Below are positions 16,250-25,037 of a stretch of 37,876 nucleotides of DNA, piece by piece. The stretch is from NCBI RefSeq assembly GCF_020829495.1, contig NZ_JAIVFQ010000067.1, positions 1 to 37,876 on the forward strand, read 5' to 3'. The notes under the pieces were generated by a model. That model was not told the DNA's origin. It saw only the letters and a list, made by a program, of their open reading frames with translations, and made no database searches. Each line of letters starts with the position of its first letter. Position 1 is the first letter of the stretch. Made by a program: the position numbers and the translations under genes. Origin of the DNA: Nostoc favosum CHAB5714. Its GTDB lineage: Bacteria > Cyanobacteriota > Cyanobacteriia > Cyanobacteriales > Nostocaceae.

Positions 16250-16459
16250 TTAATCATCTAGCAAACCCATCAACGCTTCAACTTCAACGTCTTGCGGCTC
16301 TGATAATTGACTTTGTAACTTTAACAATTCATCTTGTAATGCTTCTGCTACATGGAGCATATTAGATTCTTGTGCAATTTTTAGCTGATTTTCTTTAACC
16401 TTGATTTGTTTAAGCAAGTTATTTTCAACATGAATTGAATTGTAATTTTGAGTAATCAT
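16250..16459 (-). CDS. Small acidic coiled-coil hypothetical protein
   Basis: A 69-residue protein, almost entirely one amphipathic helix (LLKQIKVKENQLKIAQESN, then EALQDELLKLQSQL), ending in a strongly acidic EVEALMGLLDD. It is probably a coiled coil. There is no recognised family, no operon and no clear ribosome-binding site. The charge pattern and clean helical periodicity favour a real gene over a chance ORF. Confidence 0.4.
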   Translation of the reverse strand: MITQNYNSIHVENNLLKQIKVKENQLKIAQESNMLHVAEALQDELLKLQSQLSEPQDVEVEALMGLLDD

Positions 16460-16559
16460 AGCTTTATATTTTTTATGAATCTACGGAATCTAATTAAACT
16501 TACCACCTATGTATTATTCCACATTTTTACCATTTTTTAAATATCTGGTGATTTAACAG

Positions 16560-16818
16560 TTATCAGTTATCAGTTGGGAGTCAGAGTCCCCCACGAATAC
16601 GAGTGGTGTGTTTCAGTCGAGGTTAAATCCCCGACTGAAGCCGTGATAACTGTTGACTGTTGACTGTTGACTGTTTTAACTAGTTCCGTGGGTTTAAGTC
16701 CCCCGGTTCAATAAAAATTTTGTTTTGTGTTGGGGTTAAATCCCCATTACAAAACAAAATTTACGAATTACGAACTTGTACTGAGCGTAGCCGAAGTATT
16801 ACGAATTACGAATTATTT
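16560..16818. repeat. Cluster of short tandem and dispersed repeats
   Basis: This spacer contains heptamer-type repeats: TTATCAG twice near 16560, TGTTGAC three times near 16645-16670, and TTACGAA copies near 16762 and 16795. It also holds two hairpins. The first is CAGTCGAGG...CCCCGACTG near 16615. The second is a 34-base palindrome at 16722-16755 (GTTTTGTGTTGGGG...ACAAAAC) that recurs inverted at 24629-24662. No gene lies between 16460 and 17023. Confidence 0.8.
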
Positions 16819-17023
16819 AATCTTCATTACTCGTAGTACAGCACGGCGTAAATAAACATACCATTTCAAATGGCGCAAGAAGCTCGGAATACAATTATGC
16901 GTGAATGCGTGACTTCCGCCTTGCGGTGGTAGTGTTTACGGGTATGGCACGCTTAATACACCATGCCCATATTTTTAGAGGCTTTTACAAAAATGGAAAT
17001 CATAATATAAGATTGGTTGACTT

Positions 17024-17174
17024 AGGGACTTCCAAGAAATAAATTATCCAAATAAACGTAGACGCTGCATCGGCTTGCCGCAGGCTACCACTCCAGACAC
17101 AGAGAACACAGAGGAATAAGGAGGAGAGAGTTTTTTCGTCAGTTTTTTGAGTATTTTTTTATTTGGAAGTCCCT
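17024..17174. mobile_element. MITE-like element with AGGGACTTCCAA ends
   Basis: AGGGACTTCCAA (17024-17035) and TTGGAAGTCCCT (17163-17174) are perfect inverted ends about 150 bases apart. If the ends are taken as GGGACTTCC, TTA is repeated on each side and could be a 3-bp target duplication. The interior has a cgtagacgc...ggctacc piece and a cagagaacacagagg piece but no ORF of note. Confidence 0.65.
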
Positions 17175-17221
17175 TAAGAGGAATTGTAGATAACACATAT
17201 AGGACTACACATGAGTACCGC

Positions 17222-17306
17222 AAAAACCTAGACTAAAGCAGTTTGCCACAGGCTACTACAGAGGCACAGAGAACACGGCGAATAGTTTGAGAGAGTTTTT
17301 TTGCGT
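17222..17306. repeat. Second, degenerate copy of the MITE interior
   Basis: The order of motifs in the interior of the 17024-17174 element is repeated here: a tagac start, TTGCC(A/G)CAGGCTAC, CACAGAGAACAC, then GAGAGAGTTTTTT. This copy lacks the AGGGACTTCC ends. It suggests either a duplication or an older dispersed repeat that was captured by the neighbouring element. Confidence 0.55.
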
Positions 17307-17381
17307 AAGTACTCACAGATTAACTTGTGTGTTGCTTCACCGAGTATTGCTGGATATTTTAAACAATTTTTTGTGAATTCT

Positions 17382-17693
17382 ATGAACTTAAAACTTATAA
17401 AAAGAAACGTTTTTACTTTTGTAAAAATTATATCCACAATGCTTATAACAAGCGCAATTGGATTGGAATCATGGAATATTTATGCAACAATAAGTAATAC
17501 TAATCTGCCAAGCAGCCTTAATCCAATTTTTTGGATTGAACGTTTTGCTATGACTACCCATTTTCTCGAAAGTATTATAGCAGCTTTTTATGCCCCTTCA
17601 AGAAAAAAGATGCCAATAAAATATGCTACTTATACTTTTTTCGTAGGCACAATTGGGTTGTTAGAACTATTCTCTTCAGAGAATGACTCTTGA
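17382..17693 (+). CDS. Small membrane protein, about three spans
   Basis: A 103-residue protein from ATG 17382 (MNLKLIKRNVF). An upstream in-frame start at 17301 would add 27 residues derived from repeat sequence and is less likely. Hydrophobic segments near residues 14-38 (FVKIISTMLITSAIGL), 48-72 (ERFAMTTHFLESIIAAFYA) and 83-99 (YTFFVGTIGLLELF) suggest three membrane spans. The basic N-terminus favours a cytoplasmic location. No family is recognised. Confidence 0.5.
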   Translation: MNLKLIKRNVFTFVKIISTMLITSAIGLESWNIYATISNTNLPSSLNPIFWIERFAMTTHFLESIIAAFYAPSRKKMPIKYATYTFFVGTIGLLELFSSENDS

Positions 17694-17725
17694 CGGCTCT
17701 ACCCCTTTTGGATTAGGTCGGTTGG

Positions 17726-17747
17726 TAGGGTGCATTAACGCACCCTA
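17726..17747. terminator. Hairpin after the small membrane protein gene
   Basis: TAGGGTGC (17726-17733) and GCACCCTA (17740-17747) pair around a 6-base loop. It is a frequent cyanobacterial dispersed palindrome. There is no T run, so its use as a terminator is uncertain. Confidence 0.45.
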
Positions 17748-17908
17748 TGTAAGAAAGTTGTAGATTATTAAATTCACGCTACTAAGCAAAAGTCATCTGT
17801 GGGGGTTTAGCAATCTAGGTGACTGGTGAATCTGACAGGCATAAGGGAGTATAGTTTGTATAGTTAGCTTTTTGCTGAAATTTTAGTTTGACACTAAAGG
17901 ATTAAAAA

Positions 17909-18271
17909 ATGTCTACAGATACTCACATCGTTGCTTACGTTCAAGAAAGTGAATTTGATACTGTTTTAACTGGAAGTGAAGAGAAAGTTGTTGTTGTTGA
18001 TTTTACTGCTACTTGGTGTGGCCCCTGTCGCCTGATCAGTCCGTTAATGGATCAACTTGCCGAGGAATACAAAGGTCGCGCCAAAGTCGTTAAGGTAGAT
18101 GTTGACAGCAACAAGCCAATTTTCAAAAGATTCGGTCTTCGCAGTATTCCAGCAGTTTTAATCTTTAATGATGGTGTTTTAGCAGAAACTATCGTAGGAG
18201 TTTCGCCTTACGAGCAGTTTAGCGAAGCTGTTCAGAAGCTTCTTGAGGTTGTTTCAACTACTGATTCGTAA
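17909..18271 (+). CDS. Thioredoxin
   Basis: A 120-residue classical thioredoxin. It has the active site WCGPC (residues 36-40) in DFTATWCGPCRLISP, the conserved VKVDVDSN strand, the cis-Pro loop RSIP (Pro81) and a C-terminal helix. It would reduce disulphides in target enzymes in the cytoplasm, using electrons from thioredoxin reductase. The N-terminus is slightly extended, and the spacing is otherwise standard. It stands alone, and no reductase is nearby. Which thioredoxin class (m, x, y or other) it belongs to cannot be fixed by eye. Confidence 0.93.
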   Translation: MSTDTHIVAYVQESEFDTVLTGSEEKVVVVDFTATWCGPCRLISPLMDQLAEEYKGRAKVVKVDVDSNKPIFKRFGLRSIPAVLIFNDGVLAETIVGVSPYEQFSEAVQKLLEVVSTTDS

Positions 18272-18344
18272 TCCATAATTAATAAGGGTTTATACCCGAT
18301 GCCTAATAACGGCAGTGACGTTTCAGGTGGTGTTTGAATTCCGC

Positions 18345-18380
18345 GAAGTTCCGAGCCTTGGAAGCCGACCCTCGGACTTC
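18345..18380. terminator. Hairpin between thioredoxin and the DHFR-like gene
   Basis: GAAGTTCCGAG (18345-18355) and CTCGGACTTC (18371-18380) pair with one bulge around a 15-base loop. It lies between two convergent genes and could end both transcripts, but lacks a T run. Confidence 0.4.
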
Positions 18381-18415
18381 TCACTACTTGAAGCATGATT
18401 ATGAATTATAAATTT

Positions 18416-18949
18416 TTAACCGTTTTCTTTTCGCCTATAATGTGCTTGGACTAAGCCAGTAGAATATTGTTTTGAGTTAATCAGCTCCAATTTTTCTTCA
18501 GGGCTAGGCGGTGGGAAAAGGCGTATACCGCCACCTAAGATAATTGGAATAGTTGAAATAATATATTCGTCAATCAAGCTGTGCTGAAGAAACGAATTGA
18601 TTAATGCTCCGCCACCAACTAACCAGATGTTTTCATAACCTTGAGCCTCTATATTTGCTAAGGCGGACTTCACTGTATCAGAAACAAATGTAACGTCCTC
18701 ACGGTCAGATTGGAGAGGGCGCTGGGTGAAAACGAAGGATTTTTTTTCTGGATAAGGCCATTCATCAAAACCAAGCCCTACTTCATACGTCTTGCTACCT
18801 AACACAATCGCATCAATCGATTCGTAGAAATCAGTGTAACCGTAGTCTTCACCTTCTGTATGAAGGATTGATAGCCAATCAATTCCGCCATCACTGCGAG
18901 CAATATAGCCATCCAAACTAGCTGCAATGTAGAGTGTAACTTTCGTCAT
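18416..18949 (-). CDS. Dihydrofolate reductase family protein (RibD C-terminal-like)
   Basis: A 177-residue protein from MTKVTLYIAASLDGYIA, the standard N-terminus of the YyaP/YwjB-like branch of the DHFR/RibD_C superfamily. Other conserved blocks are GGIDWL, DAIVLGSKTYE, SFVFTQRPL, ENIWLVGGGALINSFL and ISTIPIILGGGIRLF. These form an NAD(P)H-binding reductase fold. The true substrate is unknown in this branch, and it is not the housekeeping FolA. ATG 18949 is chosen over 18976 by homology. It lies 35 bases after the DUF2805 gene on the same strand, so the two are probably co-transcribed. Confidence 0.85.
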   Translation of the reverse strand: MTKVTLYIAASLDGYIARSDGGIDWLSILHTEGEDYGYTDFYESIDAIVLGSKTYEVGLGFDEWPYPEKKSFVFTQRPLQSDREDVTFVSDTVKSALANIEAQGYENIWLVGGGALINSFLQHSLIDEYIISTIPIILGGGIRLFPPPSPEEKLELINSKQYSTGLVQAHYRRKENG

Positions 18950-18984
18950 TGTGCTTCTAAATTTGGTAGTTTTCACCCAATTAC

Positions 18985-19239
18985 TTAGGTTTTTTGATTG
19001 TGCGATTTAAAGCGACCTGCAATAAATTCTCGCTTAGATAAATGCTTTGTACCGCGTTTGGTGACTCGCTCTCGCCACATCTGGAAACTAGATTCTTTCA
19101 TTTCGCGCCTCATTAGAGCGATTACCTGTTTCTCCAGCAGCCCAAACTGAGCCTCAATGGCATCAAAAGATGTTCTATCTTCCCATGCCATTTCAATGAT
19201 GCGATCGATGGTTTGTGAATCGAGGTCAGGTAGTTTCAT
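18985..19239 (-). CDS. DUF2805 (TIGR03643) family protein
   Basis: An 84-residue basic protein with RIIEMAWEDRTSFDAIEAQFGL, VIALMRREMKESSFQMWRERV and the RGTKHLSKRE tail. These are the signature of the TIGR03643/DUF2805 family, widespread in bacteria and of unknown function. The first half resembles a small helix-turn-helix. It probably forms an operon with the DHFR-like gene downstream. The ABC exporter gene at 19279 lies just upstream on the same strand, 39 bases away, so all may share a transcript. Confidence 0.85.
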   Translation of the reverse strand: MKLPDLDSQTIDRIIEMAWEDRTSFDAIEAQFGLLEKQVIALMRREMKESSFQMWRERVTKRGTKHLSKREFIAGRFKSHNQKT

Positions 19240-19278
19240 TTCTTTGTTGGCAATTGATAAATTAGAGCTATATATATT

Positions 19279-21078
19279 TTACTTTTCGTTTTGAATAACC
19301 GTTGTGTCTGCTGCACCCAGTTGCAGGGCATAAAGGTTGGCATAGACACCTTGCTGATTGATCAGTTCGGCGTGAGTACCCTGCTCTACAATTTCTCCCT
19401 GCTGAATTACTAATACCCGATCTGCCTGGGTAACTGTACTGAGGCGGTGGGCAATTACGAAGCTGGTACGACCTTGCAGCAAACGAGCGATCGCACTCTG
19501 TACTAGCGCTTCTGTACGCGTGTCAATGCTGCTGGTTGCTTCATCAAGAATCAAAATTCGGGGGTTGATCAACACCGCACGGGCAATACTGATCAGTTGT
19601 CGCTGTCCCTGGCTCAAAGGCGCTCCCCGTTCGCCCAATTGAGTTGTATAGCCTTGTGGTAGTGAGGTAATGAACTCATGCACATTTGCCAACTGTGCAG
19701 CCGCTTCGATATCAGCTTGGGTAGCATGGGCAGAGCCAAAGGCAATGTTTTCGGCTACAGTGCCGCTAAACAGAATATTGTCTTGCAGAACGATGCCAAT
19801 TTGTCGCCGCAGACTTGCTTGAGTAACGCTACGCACATCAATACCATCAATTCTCACTGCACCGCCAGACACATCGTAAAAGCGCAAAATCAAGTTTATA
19901 ATTGTAGTTTTTCCCGAACCGGTCGGCCCTACTAACGCAATCATCTGCCCTGGATAGGCGTGCAAATTCACCCCTTTGAGAACCAGTTGATCTGGGTTGT
20001 AGCCAAACTTGACATTATCAAATGTCACTTCACCCTGAATAGATGGCATTTCTGTAGCATCGGGTGCGTCTTTGAGTTGTGAGGGTTCATCTAGCAATAG
20101 AAAGATTCGCTCTAATCCGGCAAAGGCAGATTGAGCTTGGGTGTAAAACTGGCTGAGAATTTGGATCGGGCGGAAGAACTGCTGGACGTAAAGTAAAAAG
20201 GCTGTCACTACACCCACTGTTGCAGCTCCGGTTACCGCGAGATAGCCACCATAAGCCAGTACACCTGCGGTTGCTAGTGTGTTGAGAAAATCAATGGAGG
20301 GCAAAAAGGCGGAAGTAATTGCTACAGCCTCGACGTTAGCATCTCTATTGGCAGCGTTAAGAACGTCGAACTCTTGAATATTCATCTGTACACGATTAAA
20401 TGCCTGTGCTTCTCTGACGCTGCCAATGTCTTCTTCTAACTTGGCGGAAAGCTCCCCAATAGTTTGTCGGGTAACGCGAAATCTGGCTCTTGCCCAACGT
20501 GCAAACAAGCTTGTGGTAAAAATCATCAGTGGCACAACCAGGTTGCTCAATAAACCGAGTTGTAAGTTGATTGAGAGCATCGCAATGATGATGCCTACCA
20601 AACTGAAAGTGTTGCCTAGCATTTGGGCGATCGTCAGTCCAAATGCTTGATTTACAGTATTAACATCATTCAACAGGCGGCTCATTAAATCGCCTGCTTC
20701 GCTGCGATCGAAAAAGCTAAGTGGTAGACTTTGGATTTTAATGAAAATGTCTTGCCTCAGTTGAGCAAGCAATCGCTGCATAATCCAGCCGACTCGAATA
20801 ATTTGACCCCGGATTGCTAATACGCCAAGTCCGTAGTTTAGCGCTAGTAGTCCTAATAAGAGTAACAGTCCCTGCAAATTACCTTGTCTAATTAGGTGAT
20901 CAATCGACCAACCGAGGAAAAACGGCCCAATTGCTTGGGTTACAGCACCAATAAATACTAATGTCAGGGCGATGGGAATTTCTTTGCCATAAAGTAGCAG
21001 GTATTGCAAAAATCGCCGCAGGGTGGAAATTTGCTGGCTCGCTTGCTCAGATGCAACAATGGGAACTGTGGCTCTCAT
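19279..21078 (-). CDS. ABC exporter half-transporter, catalytic subunit
   Basis: A 599-residue half-transporter with an N-terminal six-helix ABC exporter membrane domain (about residues 30-320) and a C-terminal ATPase. Walker A is GPTGSGKTT, the signature is LSQGQRQ (not LSGGQ), Walker B with catalytic Glu is ILILDEATSSID, and the H-loop His is in VIAHRLSTV. The catalytic residues are intact but the signature is altered, the mirror image of the upstream partner. Together they fit a heterodimeric exporter such as TM287/288 or BmrC/D, with this subunit supplying the hydrolytic Walker site. The substrate is unknown; lipids, drugs or a metabolite are all possible. It follows the partner by 220 bases on the same strand. 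Confidence 0.88.
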   Translation of the reverse strand: MRATVPIVASEQASQQISTLRRFLQYLLLYGKEIPIALTLVFIGAVTQAIGPFFLGWSIDHLIRQGNLQGLLLLLGLLALNYGLGVLAIRGQIIRVGWIMQRLLAQLRQDIFIKIQSLPLSFFDRSEAGDLMSRLLNDVNTVNQAFGLTIAQMLGNTFSLVGIIIAMLSINLQLGLLSNLVVPLMIFTTSLFARWARARFRVTRQTIGELSAKLEEDIGSVREAQAFNRVQMNIQEFDVLNAANRDANVEAVAITSAFLPSIDFLNTLATAGVLAYGGYLAVTGAATVGVVTAFLLYVQQFFRPIQILSQFYTQAQSAFAGLERIFLLLDEPSQLKDAPDATEMPSIQGEVTFDNVKFGYNPDQLVLKGVNLHAYPGQMIALVGPTGSGKTTIINLILRFYDVSGGAVRIDGIDVRSVTQASLRRQIGIVLQDNILFSGTVAENIAFGSAHATQADIEAAAQLANVHEFITSLPQGYTTQLGERGAPLSQGQRQLISIARAVLINPRILILDEATSSIDTRTEALVQSAIARLLQGRTSFVIAHRLSTVTQADRVLVIQQGEIVEQGTHAELINQQGVYANLYALQLGAADTTVIQNEK

Positions 21079-21083
21079 AGCAA

Positions 21084-21249
21084 TTTTGGATTTTAGATTT
21101 TGGATTTTGGATTAAAAGTCTTTGTCTTTATTTAGTTGTTATAAAAATCTCAAACGAGACTATTTATTAATAGGGTTCAGTTAAGGGTTGACTCTTTGTC
21201 AAAGTCAATTTTTTTAACGAACCGCAAAGGACGCAAAGGACGCAAAGGA
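21084..21249. repeat. Heptamer and nonamer tandem repeats between the exporter genes
   Basis: Four 7-base units (TTTTGGA, TTTTAGA, TTTTGGA, TTTTGGA) lie at 21084-21111. Three exact CGCAAAGGA units lie at 21223-21249, followed by GAGAAGGAA-type degenerate units. The spacer (21079-21298) has no other feature. The ribosome-binding signal of the downstream gene must lie within or just before the heptamers. Confidence 0.85.
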
Positions 21250-21298
21250 AGAGAAGGAAGAGAAAGAAGAAATGCTTAACTCAAATGTATTGGATTAT

Positions 21299-23092
21299 TT
21301 ATGATAATTTGATATTATTTTTTTCCTTTTGCTTTACTTGAGATTCCAAAATCACACCGTAGAGGGGGCTGGTTTGCATCAATTCATTGTGAGTGCCTTG
21401 TGCTACCAATCGTCCTTTATCCATGAGAAAAATGCGATCGGCATTCTTGACGGTGCTGATGCGTTGAGCTACTACAAAAGTTGTACAAGCTTTTTGGCGC
21501 ATTAAGCTATCTAGTTCGGCTTGAATCTGGGCAGCCGTTTTGGCATCTATAGCTGAGGTGCTATCGTCTAAAATCAGAATGCTGTAATCAGTTAGTAAGG
21601 TACGAGCGATCGCAATTCGTTGTTTTTGTCCACCAGACAAGCCTACGCCCCGTTCACCCACAATCGTCTCGTAGCCATCGGGTAGACTACTGATAAAATC
21701 GTGCATTTGGGAGGTTTTGGCTACCTCAATCACCTCATCTAGGGTTGCATCGGGTTTTGCGTAGGCAATATTTTCGCGGATTGTGCCAGAGAAGAGGGTG
21801 GTTTCCTGAAATACAATACCAATCCGCGATCTGAGGCTTTTGAGGGTGAAACTTTTTACATCTCGTCCGTCAATGCGAACTGCTCCCCTAGTGACATCGT
21901 AAAACCGGGGAATTAAGTTCATAATTGTGCTTTTCCCGGAACCAGTCATCCCTAGAACAGCGATCAGTTCGTTGGGTTTGGTTTCAAAGGAAACTCCTTT
22001 GAGAGTTTCAGTTGTCGCTCCCGGATAGCGAAAGGAAACATTTTCAAAAGTGATTCTACCGCCGCAGGTTTCAAATGGGACAGCATCGGGGCGATCGCGG
22101 ATTTCTACTTCCGCATCTACAACTTCGTAGACACGTTCGGCGGAAGCAGCTGATTGAGCGATCGCGGGTGCAGCAAATCCAATCAACAAAATTGGTTGGA
22201 GAATCAAGGCTAGGTAGGAGTTAAACGCCACTAGTTCACCAATGGAGAACCTACCCCCAATCACCTGCCTTCCCCCGTAGGCGAAAACTGCCAGTGTTAC
22301 TAAGTTACTCAGCAAAAAGATTAACGGGAAGGTATCACGGATGGCGCTAATGGTCTTCATGTTAGCCTTCACTAGACCATCATTCATGGTCGTGTAACGC
22401 GACCTTTCGGTTGATTCCCGCACAAAGGCTTTCACCACCCGGATTCCTAGCAAGTTCTCTTGCAATACAGCATTGAGGTCGCTCAGTTGCTCTTGTACTT
22501 GCCGAAAAAGTTTGTTATTTCCGGTGATGAATCGCGCCATCAACCAACCTTCTAGGGGTACTGCCGTTAGCGTAATCAATGCTAGTTGCCAGTTCATCAC
22601 CAGCAAAACTACTGAAATACTCACCAATGTCACAATTGAACCGACGACCTGAATTAAACTAGTGCCAACAAAGGTACGGATTTGCTCAATGTCGCTGGTG
22701 ACACGGGTTAACAGTTGCGAAGTCTGCGCCTGGTCATGATAACTGAAACTGAGATTTTGAATTTTGCTGAAAATTTTGTTTCGCAGGTCATAAGCTACAC
22801 CCTGAGACGCTGCTTCTGCTAGATAGCTTTGTCCAAAGTTAAATACACCACGAGCGATCGCGGCGAGTACCATCCAGGCGGCGCTGTATAGCACAATTTG
22901 GAGGTTTTTTTGGATAATGCCTTGATCAATTCCCCACCGAAATAGTTGTGGGGTAACTGCGTTTGCGATCGTCAACAGCAACAGGCTGACCAATGCTCCT
23001 AGCGAAGTCCATCGGTAAGTGCTTAAACTCTTAAGCACGCGCTGGATTGACTGTATCGACGAAGTTTCCTGGAGTTCTGGTTGCTGAACCAC
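21299..23092 (-). CDS. ABC exporter half-transporter, degenerate-site subunit
   Basis: A 597-residue half-transporter starting at GTG 23092, with AGGGG about 9 bases upstream. A six-helix exporter domain precedes an ATPase with Walker A GMTGSGKST and an intact LSGGQKQR signature. However, the Walker B region is ILILDDSTSAID, with Asp in place of the catalytic Glu, and the H-loop is VVAQRISTV, with Gln in place of His. Its own Walker site should bind ATP but hydrolyse poorly. Paired with the LSQGQ signature of the downstream subunit it forms the degenerate site, while its LSGGQ completes the partner's active site. The start is 206 bases from a divergent methyltransferase gene. Confidence 0.88.
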   Translation of the reverse strand: MVQQPELQETSSIQSIQRVLKSLSTYRWTSLGALVSLLLLTIANAVTPQLFRWGIDQGIIQKNLQIVLYSAAWMVLAAIARGVFNFGQSYLAEAASQGVAYDLRNKIFSKIQNLSFSYHDQAQTSQLLTRVTSDIEQIRTFVGTSLIQVVGSIVTLVSISVVLLVMNWQLALITLTAVPLEGWLMARFITGNNKLFRQVQEQLSDLNAVLQENLLGIRVVKAFVRESTERSRYTTMNDGLVKANMKTISAIRDTFPLIFLLSNLVTLAVFAYGGRQVIGGRFSIGELVAFNSYLALILQPILLIGFAAPAIAQSAASAERVYEVVDAEVEIRDRPDAVPFETCGGRITFENVSFRYPGATTETLKGVSFETKPNELIAVLGMTGSGKSTIMNLIPRFYDVTRGAVRIDGRDVKSFTLKSLRSRIGIVFQETTLFSGTIRENIAYAKPDATLDEVIEVAKTSQMHDFISSLPDGYETIVGERGVGLSGGQKQRIAIARTLLTDYSILILDDSTSAIDAKTAAQIQAELDSLMRQKACTTFVVAQRISTVKNADRIFLMDKGRLVAQGTHNELMQTSPLYGVILESQVKQKEKNNIKLS

Positions 23093-23297
23093 TGGAATTC
23101 ACCCCTGTATCTTTGGAAAATTATCTCGTATTTTGATGGTAAAAAACCAATCGACCAGTAGGGAATGTGGCATCTATTTGTGGTGACAAGTCCAAAATTT
23201 GGTTCAAATTTTGGGACAACGGCATGGGAAAATACCTCTTTGGCAAGCATTGCAGCTAATCCATTCAAATACCTCAGAAAACCAAAGAACAAGAATA

Positions 23298-24359
23298 ATG
23301 GCTCAAAATTTTCATAGCAATCCCCCAATTCCCTCGGATATGTCAACTGCTATCAATCGCACAGCAAAGCCAAGTTCTGAGTTCTACTCTATTTTTTCTG
23401 AAGAAGAAGTTTTAGGGATAATTCATGCATTAGAAGTCAGACGAGAAATACCTCTAAAGTATTCTTATAAAGGGAGAGGTGCAAAAATTTGGGACGATTT
23501 TTATCTAAAATACATTATTCCTACATGGTATCGAACATCAAATGTAGAAATTGAGCTTTTAAAGGAAAATTTTAAATACTTGAATGATAATATTCAAAGT
23601 GGCAAAAAAGTCAATATTGTAGACGTTGGCGCCGGAAACTCATATCCAGTTAAGAATTTTATTAAAAGACTTAATCAACAAGGAAAAGTTAGTAAATATA
23701 TAGCTTTAGATATTAGTGAAGAATTACTTAATTTATCCCAGAATAATTTTACAAAATGGTTTCCTTTTGTCGAGTTCATCAGTTCCACAATTGACATAGA
23801 AAATAGTTGTGTGCCCAAAAGCTTATTCCAAAATCAAGCTAGCCTTGAAATTGACGACACAGCGAAAATATTTTTCCACTTAGGTGTTACCATTGGTAAT
23901 CATCAAAATAGAGATGAGGTACTAAAAAACTTTAGAGATAGCATGGGAAAAAATGATTTTCTGGTGTTTACTAATGAAATTGGTTCTAACTCTAAATGGG
24001 ATGGAAACGTCAGAGGTGGCTGCAAGTATCATGTAGAAGAAATATATGGATGGGTTAAAAGCAAGATTGGGATTAAATCTGAAGATTGTGAATTGGTGAG
24101 AAAGTATGATTTAAAAACAGATAGTATAGTTGCTAATATTAAACTCCACCATAATTACACTCTACATTTCAGTCGAATGGGGATAGATAAGAAGATTGAA
24201 ATATCTGAAGGTGAAGAAATTACTATTTGGCGACATCATAAGTATGAAATCCCTAAACTTTTGCAAGAACTAGAACGTTCTAGATTGCAACTTCTTCACT
24301 ATAGTATTGACAAATACAAATCACATATTATGGTGATTTGTAAAATTGCCAGTAACTAA
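23298..24359 (+). CDS. EgtD-like SAM-dependent methyltransferase (Methyltransf_33)
   Basis: A 353-residue protein from MAQNFHSNPP; starts at 23199 and 23340 are also possible. The N-terminal block (KYSYKGRGAKIWDDF, then PTWYRTSNVEIELLKEN) matches the substrate-side region of the histidine N-alpha-methyltransferase EgtD family. SAM motif I is NIVDVGAGNSYPV, followed by YIALDISEELL and the family-typical FFHLGVTIGNHQNRDEVLKNF. Family members methylate the alpha-amino group of histidine or related amino acids or alkaloids. No ergothioneine partner (EgtB) is nearby, so the substrate is open. It is AT-rich compared with the ABC genes and divergent from them, suggesting a shared control region and perhaps export of its product. 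Confidence 0.75.
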   Translation: MAQNFHSNPPIPSDMSTAINRTAKPSSEFYSIFSEEEVLGIIHALEVRREIPLKYSYKGRGAKIWDDFYLKYIIPTWYRTSNVEIELLKENFKYLNDNIQSGKKVNIVDVGAGNSYPVKNFIKRLNQQGKVSKYIALDISEELLNLSQNNFTKWFPFVEFISSTIDIENSCVPKSLFQNQASLEIDDTAKIFFHLGVTIGNHQNRDEVLKNFRDSMGKNDFLVFTNEIGSNSKWDGNVRGGCKYHVEEIYGWVKSKIGIKSEDCELVRKYDLKTDSIVANIKLHHNYTLHFSRMGIDKKIEISEGEEITIWRHHKYEIPKLLQELERSRLQLLHYSIDKYKSHIMVICKIASN

Positions 24360-24525
24360 CCTTTTCAATTAGACTTTCTCTGTCATCTCCAAAACACTGA
24401 ACTTACAGAACATTAGGGTATATAGCGGTGTGCAGTTGAGTGAGATACAAAAACTTTGCTGAAATGATTTTACAGTAAGGACTTTGGTGCAATATTGCGT
24501 AGGTTTTGCCTAAAAAATAGAAATG

Positions 24526-24766
24526 TGTAGGTTGGGTTGAGGAACGAAACCCAACAATTAAACCAATTCGCAATGCGCTTCTCTGCGAGACGCTAAAAGC
24601 GAACGCCCCGCTACGCTAACGCAATTACGTTTTGTAAGGGGGATTTTACCCCGACACAAAACTTGCTGCCTGTCTTGCTGGGGAATTAAACCCCAAACTT
24701 TGTTAACGCTTAATGTTGGGTTTCACTTCGTACCCCTACGGGGAAGCAAGCTACAACCCAACCTAC
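24526..24766. repeat. Nested dispersed repeat with TGTAGGTTGGGTT ends
   Basis: The left end (TGTAGGTTGGGTTGAGG, then CGAAACCCAACA) and the right end (TGTTGGGTTTC, then CAACCCAACCTACG) are inverted copies of a palindrome frequent in Nostocales. Inside lie a GAGACGCTAAAAGCGAACGC-type small dispersed repeat and the 34-base palindrome at 24629-24662. The element is thus a repeat within a repeat. The spacer 24360-25037 holds no gene. A TATAGCGGTGTGCAGTTGAG string at 24421 resembles the ends of other elements in this window. Confidence 0.7.
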
Positions 24767-25037
24767 GATTATCCTTAACCCAAGCGTATTGAGTTGACAC
24801 CAATGATGTTATACCGCTCCCTTAATGGCACAGTTTGCCAATGTCAAACAGCATTTGAATTCTCTGGCTACAAGCCGTGTAGTTAATGATAATCGCTATC
24901 TATAACTTAGATACGATAATGACAGTCGGTAGAATTTTTTAGGTCTTTTAGCGAAGATTTTTCTGCTCTGTCTCTAATATGGCGTTAAATATTTCTGATG
25001 ATGCTAAAAAATCAGCTTGACTTGCCTTGTGTATCAA

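Noticed and set aside
23023..23346. 107-residue minus-strand ORF across the exporter start
   Set aside because: It overlaps the GTG start region of the exporter and the divergent methyltransferase, with no homology or ribosome-binding signal.
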